Below are positions 14,126 to 19,943 of a DNA stretch of 19,943 bases, piece after piece (positions within the stretch are counted from its first letter, which is position 1; each line of letters begins with the position of its first letter). The DNA is taken from the NCBI GenBank assembly GCA_035295745.1, contig DATGIL010000082.1, forward strand, positions 1 through 19,943, written 5' to 3'. The notes beneath the pieces are model-generated. The model was not told the DNA's origin. It saw only the letters and a list, made by a program, of their open reading frames with translations, and did not search any database. Made by a program: the position numbers and the translations under genes. This stretch comes from JAIQFL01 sp035295745 (lineage in GTDB: Bacteria; Acidobacteriota; Terriglobia; Bryobacterales; Bryobacteraceae).

Positions 14126-17100
14126 CTAGAAGGTGAAGCGAGCCACGATTTGGCCGTTGCGAGGCTGAATATTCAGCCCGGTATAGCTGATTGCACCGAA
14201 TCCCGAGGGAGACGAGTAACCCGCCGGGCAAGTGTTCGTGCCCGCGGGAATGTTGACACTGCTCGCCACACCAGCGGCCGGAACGGTGAGGCTGCAGCTC
14301 CGCGCTCCCTGCGGGCTGGTGATGGTCGGCCCGTTGAGTTCCAAACGGTTGAGGACGTTGAAGAACTCCGCACGGATCTCGAGTGACGTCCGCTCCCGTA
14401 TGCGGAACGTCCGGCCGATATTGATCGACTCCATGGGACGCCGCTGACTCCGATAATCACTGAAATAGGGCGCCGAGGAACCGAATTGGCCAGGCGCCGG
14501 ATTGACCCAGGCGGCCGGATTCAGGACGAACTGGCCGGTCGGATTGATGCAATGGCAATTCAGATCGGTAAGGAATAGAGGCTGCCCGGGAACGCGGTTT
14601 TCGGTAGTGTTATAGCCGTACCAACCGGCTTGATTGTTGGAGGAGGTTGGAACCGCAATCGGAATCCCGGAGGAGTACAACAGCAATCCGCCGAAGACCC
14701 ATCCGGAGGCTGCATTCCTCAGATACTTATTGCCGATCCACTTGGCCTTCGGCACCTCATAGCTGAAGCCGGTGTTGAAGAGGAATGGAATGTCGTTGGC
14801 AGTGATGCCCTTCTGGTTCGCACGGTTGAAGATGTTATTGATGGTGCCGGACGTGGCATTGAAGGCGCCAGCGGGGTTGGCTTCCGTCTTGGACCAGGTG
14901 AAGGCGGACGTGACCGAGAGTCCATGCGAGAAACGCTTGCTCACTTTCGCCTGCAGCGAGTTATACCAACTGTCACCCAGCGGCGCTCCGTTCACCGACA
15001 CCGTCCCATTGACCTGCGGGTAAGGCCGCAGCGCCTGAAAGACTGTCGCGGTCGTTGGGAATGTGGGATACGGGAGCGGCACCCCTGAAGCTTTTCCGAG
15101 CGCGCTCCCCATCGTCGAGGTGAGCGTCGCTTGACCTGCCGCCGTCGTGGGATCGATTCCATACCTGGCGTAAGTTGCCGGATTCGGTGTATTGAGACCG
15201 CCGAGGGGAGCGGTATTGGTCTCCCAGGCGCCGATGTTGCCGACATAATTGGCTTCCACGATAAGATCCCGGAATATTTCGCGTTGCAGGCCGACGCTCC
15301 ACTGGAGAATCCTGGCTGGCCGGCCGGCGTTGGGATCGGTGTAGAAATTGGGGTTGCCGAGCACTGTCGGCGATGCCGGGAAGAGCCCCGGATTGAGAGA
15401 AGCAGTGGTGAGAAGGGAGTGGTCGTAAACCAATCCCTGGCTCAAAGTGGCGGCGGGGACACCGAAGGCTCCGCCCGGGTTGTTAAACGTCAACTGATTG
15501 AAACCGACCCCGAGAAGCGCCGCATTGGTGATATATGCGAACGAGGGGATAGGAGCATAGGTGACACCGGCGCCTCCGCGGAACACAGTTTTGGAGTCGA
15601 TCTGGTAAGCCGCGCTGATGCGGGGTCCAAGCGCATATGGGTAAGGAGTGGTGAAGAGGCAATTACAGCGGCCCGCGCCATAGCCTTCGTACACGAGGGC
15701 GCCAGGGATGTTATTGACGGTGGGATTGGGCGTGTTCGGCCCAAACTCCACCCAGCGGTGATGAATCTCATGACCCCAGTTTTCGATATCCCAGCGCAAC
15801 CCGTACTCGAGAGTCAGCTTGGAGGTGACCTTCCAGTTGTCCGTGATGTACAACCCATACGCGGTCTTGCGTAGCTGCGGATCCTGGACAGTGTTGACGC
15901 TGGCGGTGTCGATTTGGCCCAACAGGAAGCTCGCATAGGCGTTCCCAACGGAGCCAGAGACGCCGTTTGCGGTGAAATTACCAGTGTTGTTGAAAGGATT
16001 CCCGGTTTCGTTCCCGCTGAAGTTGAGGATGCCCTGCGCGCCGCGGGAATTGCGGTCGGTCCAGCTATTCAGTCGAAACTCCGCGCCTAGTTTCAGGTTG
16101 TGGTTGCGATGCGTCCACGCGGCGGACGCCACGGAGGTGAACGTCCCGTCGAAGTAGCTGTTGGCGTTGCTTGGTCCAAACGATGTGGTCAGACCATTCA
16201 GCCGTGGAAATCCGGAGGGATTCGTCGAGCTTCCAGTGAAGCCCAAGCCCGCGACTGCATCGTATTGCAACGACGCCGGCGGCGAACTGTCGGGGTTGTG
16301 GAAGCGCTGATAGCCTACTCCGGCGTGGACCAGGAGAGTCGGGGTGATTGGCTTATCGTAGTTCAGGCGCGGAATGGTGCCATAGATCGCTTGCACGCGC
16401 ACGGCCGAGACCGGTTGCGGCAGGCTATCGTTACTGGTCAACTGATTCGTGGTCAGCTTGTTGAAGTAAAACGACAATCTGGAATTATCGGGCAGAATCT
16501 CATCGATCTTGATGGTTGGAGTCTGCTGATTATTTGGGGTCGGGTACAACTGCACGTAGTTGCTGGTGGGATTCGCGTTGGTCGGCTGTGGGATCAGGTT
16601 CTGAATCTTGACCGCTACGGGATCGAACCGGCTTTGCGGAATCTTGTTGCCGGGGAACATCGTCGTCACGATTTGCCCGTTTGGCAGCGTGGTACGCGAG
16701 GCTGGATCGTAGATCGCGCCGTTGAGAATCGGCTGTCCCGCCGGATCGGTGCCGATATTCTGGCCGGGAAAAAGGGCGATGGAACTGAAGTCACCGGCCC
16801 GCATGGCGGCCGTCGGCAGGGTCAGGAAGCTCGATCCGTTGGCATAGGTCACGTTGCGGAAGACCTCTTCGCTGAAGAAGAAGAACGTCTTGTTCTTGCC
16901 GTTGTAGAGTTTCGGGATATAGACCGGACCACCGATCGTGCCGCCGAAATCGTGCTTGCGGCTGCGCGGATTGGTCTGCGGAACGGTGGGGGTAAAATAC
17001 GGCCGTTGCGCGTTCAGGTCTTCGTTCGTCAGGTATTCGTACGCGCCGCCATGCAACTGGTTGGTTCCCGACTTGGTGGTGAAGTTGTAGAACCCACCGC

Positions 17101-17827
17101 CCACCTGGCTGAACTCCGCGGAAAAGGTGCTGGTCTGCAGCGAGAACTCCTCTATTGCGTCCACGGATGAGTGCGACACGGTCGAGGTCCAGTTGGGGTC
17201 GTTTTGGCTGGTGGCATCCTGGCCTTCCACTTGGACGCGGAAGGTGCCGGTTGGCAGGCCGTTGACGGCCGCCGTGTCCTGGCCCGAGCCGGTCACGCCG
17301 GGCGAAAGCATGTTGAACGCGAAGGGACTGCGGATGTTGCCGGAACTACCGCCGCCGCCGCCGAAGTTCAGCGGCAAGGCGTTGATGCGATCTGTTTGGA
17401 TGACCGTGCTCTGCTCTCCCGATTCGGTCTTGAGGCTGGCGGCCTCGGCGGTGACGGTTACTGTGTCCGTGGTGGCGCCTACCTGTAGTTTGACGTCGAT
17501 GCGGTCAGTCTGCGCGACCTGCACTTCGATGTTCTCCTGGACGAATTTTTTGAATCCCGCGACTTCGACCGTCAAGGTATAGTGGCCTGCCGGCAGAGAG
17601 GGAATCGTGTAGTTACCGGTCGCGCTGGTTAGCGTCTTGGACTCGGAGCCGTTCTCGGCGTTTCTAGCGATGACCACCGCATTCGGAACCACGGCGTTTC
17701 CCGGGTCGAATACTTCGCCCGTGATCGTTCCGCGATCATTTTGGGCGTAAGCGGCAAGTGCCAAGACCAAACCACAGAGTAATGCGGATACAGGCCGCAG
17801 TATGTTGCTTCCGGATATTGTAGTCAC
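14126..17827 (-). CDS. TonB-dependent receptor 2, Oar-like, with N-terminal carboxypeptidase-regulatory-like domain
   Basis: This is an outer-membrane receptor of about 1233 residues. The signal peptide (MTTISGSNILRPVSALLCGL to AAYA-Q) precedes a carboxypeptidase-regulatory-like domain (GTITGEVFDPGNAVVPNAVV, GNYTIPSLPAGHYTLTVEV). The plug carries a Gly/Ser loop (FGGGGGSSGN), VQVEGQDATSQ, AEFSQVGGGFYNFTTKSGT and LHGGAYEYLTNEDLNAQ; the barrel ends NGQIVARFTF with a terminal Phe. The predicted extracellular barrel has several close cysteine pairs (CNC, CHC, and two near the C-terminus). I chose GTG 17827 over GTG 17848 because AAGAGGGA (17835-17842) is 7 nt upstream and gives a clean signal peptide. 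The gene leads an operon with the secreted hydrolase, suggesting uptake of a product or ligand of that enzyme. No SusD partner is present. Confidence 0.92.
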   Translation of the reverse strand: MTTISGSNILRPVSALLCGLVLALAAYAQNDRGTITGEVFDPGNAVVPNAVVIARNAENGSESKTLTSATGNYTIPSLPAGHYTLTVEVAGFKKFVQENIEVQVAQTDRIDVKLQVGATTDTVTVTAEAASLKTESGEQSTVIQTDRINALPLNFGGGGGSSGNIRSPFAFNMLSPGVTGSGQDTAAVNGLPTGTFRVQVEGQDATSQNDPNWTSTVSHSSVDAIEEFSLQTSTFSAEFSQVGGGFYNFTTKSGTNQLHGGAYEYLTNEDLNAQRPYFTPTVPQTNPRSRKHDFGGTIGGPVYIPKLYNGKNKTFFFFSEEVFRNVTYANGSSFLTLPTAAMRAGDFSSIALFPGQNIGTDPAGQPILNGAIYDPASRTTLPNGQIVTTMFPGNKIPQSRFDPVAVKIQNLIPQPTNANPTSNYVQLYPTPNNQQTPTIKIDEILPDNSRLSFYFNKLTTNQLTSNDSLPQPVSAVRVQAIYGTIPRLNYDKPITPTLLVHAGVGYQRFHNPDSSPPASLQYDAVAGLGFTGSSTNPSGFPRLNGLTTSFGPSNANSYFDGTFTSVASAAWTHRNHNLKLGAEFRLNSWTDRNSRGAQGILNFSGNETGNPFNNTGNFTANGVSGSVGNAYASFLLGQIDTASVNTVQDPQLRKTAYGLYITDNWKVTSKLTLEYGLRWDIENWGHEIHHRWVEFGPNTPNPTVNNIPGALVYEGYGAGRCNCLFTTPYPYALGPRISAAYQIDSKTVFRGGAGVTYAPIPSFAYITNAALLGVGFNQLTFNNPGGAFGVPAATLSQGLVYDHSLLTTASLNPGLFPASPTVLGNPNFYTDPNAGRPARILQWSVGLQREIFRDLIVEANYVGNIGAWETNTAPLGGLNTPNPATYARYGIDPTTAAGQATLTSTMGSALGKASGVPLPYPTFPTTATVFQALRPYPQVNGTVSVNGAPLGDSWYNSLQAKVSKRFSHGLSVTSAFTWSKTEANPAGAFNATSGTINNIFNRANQKGITANDIPFLFNTGFSYEVPKAKWIGNKYLRNAASGWVFGGLLLYSSGIPIAVPTSSNNQAGWYGYNTTENRVPGQPLFLTDLNCHCINPTGQFVLNPAAWVNPAPGQFGSSAPYFSDYRSQRRPMESINIGRTFRIRERTSLEIRAEFFNVLNRLELNGPTITSPQGARSCSLTVPAAGVASSVNIPAGTNTCPAGYSSPSGFGAISYTGLNIQPRNGQIVARFTF

Positions 17828-17834
17828 GCGAGAG

Positions 17835-17842
17835 TCCCTCTT
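17835..17842 (-). promoter_or_regulatory. Shine-Dalgarno deciding the receptor 2 GTG start
   Basis: AAGAGGGA on the minus strand lies 7 nt before GTG 17827. The alternative GTG 17848 lies upstream of this site and has no ribosome-binding sequence of its own. Confidence 0.6.
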
Positions 17843-18266
17843 TACCACGATTGGAGTGAACTTCTGACCCAGAACACCTGGGGGCGAATCAACGGCGCCT
17901 GCGCGGAGGTCCGAACCACGTCCTGCTGCTCCGATCCCTTTTCTGAAAATGTGGTTTTCCCTCTACGAAGCAAACCGCCCGCAATTTCCGGACTGGCAGC
18001 AAGCCCTGGGCCCGCCCGGCATGGCTCCGGCAACTCCCCCCTGGATGCCTGAAACAGAGAGAAACATATCACAAAAGACTCGGAAGGCAACTGGACTAAA
18101 GTAAGGGTCCTGGCGCTTTTTCTCGAGCCGGGTCACGGCGGACGCCTTTAGGATTGAGGAATTTACAACTCCCCGGGCTACCTTTGGCTTGGGCCTGGTT
18201 GCTCCCAAAGCAGGTGGGGCGGTAAGAAAATGCAACTTCCCCCGTGCCGCCGTCGTTACGGTTTAC
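17843..18266. other. Divergent intergenic region between receptor 2 and the ADOP permease
   Basis: About 420 nt without a credible gene. It must contain the promoters of both flanking genes, but I cannot pick convincing -35/-10 elements. Only weak symmetry is visible, such as CTTTGG/CCAAAG at 18182-18187 and 18205-18210 and GAAAA/TTTTC near 17944-17958. The small frames crossing it on the minus strand lack ribosome sites and protein-like composition. No PadR-type regulator gene, often found next to ADOP genes, is present here. Confidence 0.5.
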
Positions 18267-19943
18267 ATGGGAACATTCGGTTCGGACCTTCGCTATGCGG
18301 TCCGCATGCTTTGGGCTAATCCCGGTTTCACCGCGGTTGCGGTGCTGGCTCTGACACTTGGCATCGGAGCCACGACTGCCATTTTTACGGTCGTCAATAG
18401 CGTTCTGCTACAGCCGTTGCCGTATCCCGAATCGGATCGCATCATGCAGGTGGGGCGCCTGTTCCCCGACAACCAGATTGGCAACTCCAATTCCATCCCG
18501 AAATACATGGTGTGGAGACAAAACCAGGTCTTCGATGCAATGACCCTGTACGGAGAAGCGGGGCCAGGCGCCACGCTAGGGGTTGGAGACCATCCCGAAC
18601 AGGTCAAGACGCTACGGGCATCCGATGGGTACTTCAAAGTTTTCGGTGTTGCGCCGCTCCTGGGCCGCACCTACACCGCCGCTGAGGACGTTCCCGAGGG
18701 GCCGAAACTAGCAGTGATCGCCTGGTCGCTCTGGCAGAGCCGCTTCGGCGGCGACGCTGGCATTCTGGGACGGTCGATCACTCTGAACGGAGAGCCATGG
18801 ACGGTGATCGGAGTTTTACCGAAGGGCTTCCAGGCGGACCCTCCGGCGGACATTTGGCTGCCGCAGCAGGCCGACCCCAACAGCACGAATCAAGGTCATT
18901 ATCTTCGCGTAGCTGGCCGCCTGAAACCCGGAGTAACCCTGGCGGCTGCCCGCGCCGACATGAAGATCGCCGGCGAACACTTTCGTGCAGCGTATCCGAA
19001 GTGGATGGATGAGAAAGAGAGTGTGGCGGTTGTTCCTCTGCAGGAGGCGACCGTCGGTTCTGTCAAGACACCGCTCCTGATTCTGCTGGGAGCAGTCGGC
19101 TTCGTCCTGCTGATTGCGTGCGCCAACGTGGCCAACCTGCTGCTCGCGCGCGCCGCCGTTCGCCAGCGTGAGTTGGCCGTGCGCGCCGCGATGGGGGCGA
19201 ATCGCGGCCGGGTGATCCGTCAATTGCTAACGGAAAGCGTCATGTTGGCCGGGCTCGGCGGAATTTTTGGGTTTGCCCTCGGCAATTGGGGCGTTCGCGG
19301 ATTACTGTTGTTGGCTCCGGGCAACATCCCCCGGCTCACGGACCCCGGCGGCCTACGCGCGGCGATACCCACACTCGATTGGCGAGTCGCGATGTTTTCG
19401 ATTGGACTCGCGTTACTCACCGGGATTCTCTTCGGTCTGTTCCCGGCACTCCGCATCTCCAACCCCGACCTGGCGTCGATTTTGAAGGAGTCCAGCGGAC
19501 GGTCCGGTACCAGCCGCCGCCACAATCTGGCCCGATCGATTCTGGTAGTCGCAGAGATCGCTCTCGCCCTGGTGCTCCTGGCAGGCGCCACCCTGATGAT
19601 CCGCACCTTTGCTGGACTTCGTGCCGTGAATCCCGGCTTCGATCCGCACCATGTGTTGACGATGACGACCTCCATGTCCGGCGGCTCATATTCGAGCACG
19701 GGGAAGGTGGACAACTTCGTTACTCAGGTAACCCGCCGGATTGAGGCACTGCCGGGTGTCGAGGCCGCAGCGTCCACCATCATGCTTCCCGTAGAGTGCT
19801 GTATCGATTTGCCTTTCAACATTGCCGGTAAGCCGGCGACCAATGGGCAGTACAATGGCGACGAGCAGTGGCGCTCCGTCTCGCCCCGGTATTTCCAGGT
19901 CTTCCGCGTGCCGGTGTTACACGGCAGGGCCTTCCGGGAAACG
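18267..19943 (+). CDS. ADOP-family MacB/FtsX-like permease, 5' part (continues beyond window)
   Basis: The frame is open from ATG 18267 to the last base (559 codons), so the C-terminus is missing; the family is about 800 residues. It begins MGTFGSDLRYAVRMLWANPG, directly followed by the first membrane helix (TAVAVLALTLGIGATTAIFT, about 22-45), as in MacB-type permeases. A periplasmic MacB core domain fills ~50-262 (DGYFKVFGVAPLLGR). An FtsX membrane block follows: LLILLGAVGFVLLIACANVA (270-290), a helix pair near 318-350 and VAMFSIGLALLTGILFGLFP near 377-396. A second half then starts with another helix (SILVVAEIALALVLLAGATL, about 424-443) and a second core domain (SPRYFQVFRVPVLHGR). This duplication without an ATPase domain defines the acidobacterial duplicated orphan permeases. 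The substrate is unknown. No Shine-Dalgarno is evident. Confidence 0.9.
   Translation, partial: MGTFGSDLRYAVRMLWANPGFTAVAVLALTLGIGATTAIFTVVNSVLLQPLPYPESDRIMQVGRLFPDNQIGNSNSIPKYMVWRQNQVFDAMTLYGEAGPGATLGVGDHPEQVKTLRASDGYFKVFGVAPLLGRTYTAAEDVPEGPKLAVIAWSLWQSRFGGDAGILGRSITLNGEPWTVIGVLPKGFQADPPADIWLPQQADPNSTNQGHYLRVAGRLKPGVTLAAARADMKIAGEHFRAAYPKWMDEKESVAVVPLQEATVGSVKTPLLILLGAVGFVLLIACANVANLLLARAAVRQRELAVRAAMGANRGRVIRQLLTESVMLAGLGGIFGFALGNWGVRGLLLLAPGNIPRLTDPGGLRAAIPTLDWRVAMFSIGLALLTGILFGLFPALRISNPDLASILKESSGRSGTSRRHNLARSILVVAEIALALVLLAGATLMIRTFAGLRAVNPGFDPHHVLTMTTSMSGGSYSSTGKVDNFVTQVTRRIEALPGVEAAASTIMLPVECCIDLPFNIAGKPATNGQYNGDEQWRSVSPRYFQVFRVPVLHGRAFRET

Noticed and set aside
12956..14386. Open frame of 476 codons on the plus strand across the hydrolase
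   Set aside because: It is antisense to the hydrolase and the receptor 2 end, with no domain or ribosome site.
16100..17170. Open frame of 356 codons on the plus strand within receptor 2
   Set aside because: It is a shadow of the receptor barrel and plug coding sequence.
5864..17827. Classical SusC/SusD polysaccharide utilisation locus
   Set aside because: Both receptors are Oar-like and neither is next to a SusD-type lipoprotein or glycoside hydrolase.
17849..18235. Small minus-strand frames in the divergent intergenic region
   Set aside because: They have no ribosome sites, no recognisable motifs, and they overlap each other in a region that must hold two promoters.
1..19943. CRISPR arrays, tRNA/rRNA genes, integrases or insertion sequences
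   Set aside because: I saw no regularly spaced repeats, no tRNA-like cloverleaf signatures in the gaps, and no transposase or integrase motifs in any credible frame.

Overview
The window looks like chromosomal DNA from an Acidobacteriota bacterium, most likely a Solibacter/Bryobacter-like member. This rests on gene content: two very large Oar-like TonB-dependent receptors with an N-terminal carboxypeptidase-regulatory-like domain, a MacB/FtsX permease of the 'acidobacterial duplicated orphan permease' (ADOP) type, and GC-rich coding DNA with palindromic intergenic repeats. Taxonomy is inferred from family knowledge, not from a marker gene.

Region 1 (1-4977, + strand) is a compact lysine/diaminopimelate operon: asd (5' end outside the window), lysC, dapB, dapA, dapD and a stand-alone receiver-domain response regulator. 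The reading frames overlap or abut (TGATG at asd/lysC, 8 nt at lysC/dapB, 11 nt at dapA/dapD, TAAATG at dapD/receiver), which suggests translational coupling. The one sizeable gap, between dapB and dapA, holds a structured palindromic repeat. Together the enzymes run from aspartate to the N-succinylated (or acylated) intermediate of the DAP pathway. The LysC ACT region resembles the lysine-feedback-sensitive type.

Region 2 (5021-9310, - strand) holds a short-chain dehydrogenase and, upstream of it, TonB-dependent receptor 1 with its own intrinsic terminator. Region 3 (9311-12236, - strand) is an operon for a 2-oxoacid:ferredoxin oxidoreductase: a 2x[4Fe-4S] ferredoxin (delta), the alpha subunit, and a single polypeptide that fuses the beta (TPP) and gamma subunits. 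A strong terminator follows it.

Region 4 (12237-17827, - strand) starts with about 300 nt of weakly coding, AT-richer DNA. Then come a secreted alpha/beta-hydrolase and TonB-dependent receptor 2, which sit 12 nt apart and form an apparent uptake-plus-hydrolysis operon. Region 5 (18267-19943, + strand) is a divergently transcribed ADOP-family permease that runs off the right edge. A roughly 440-nt divergent intergenic region separates it from receptor 2.

No tRNA, rRNA, CRISPR array, integrase or transposase was seen. The most noteworthy items are the palindromic repeat inside the dap operon, the receiver domain at the end of that operon with Cys at the switch position, the beta-gamma fusion in the oxidoreductase, and the receptor/hydrolase pair facing an ADOP permease.
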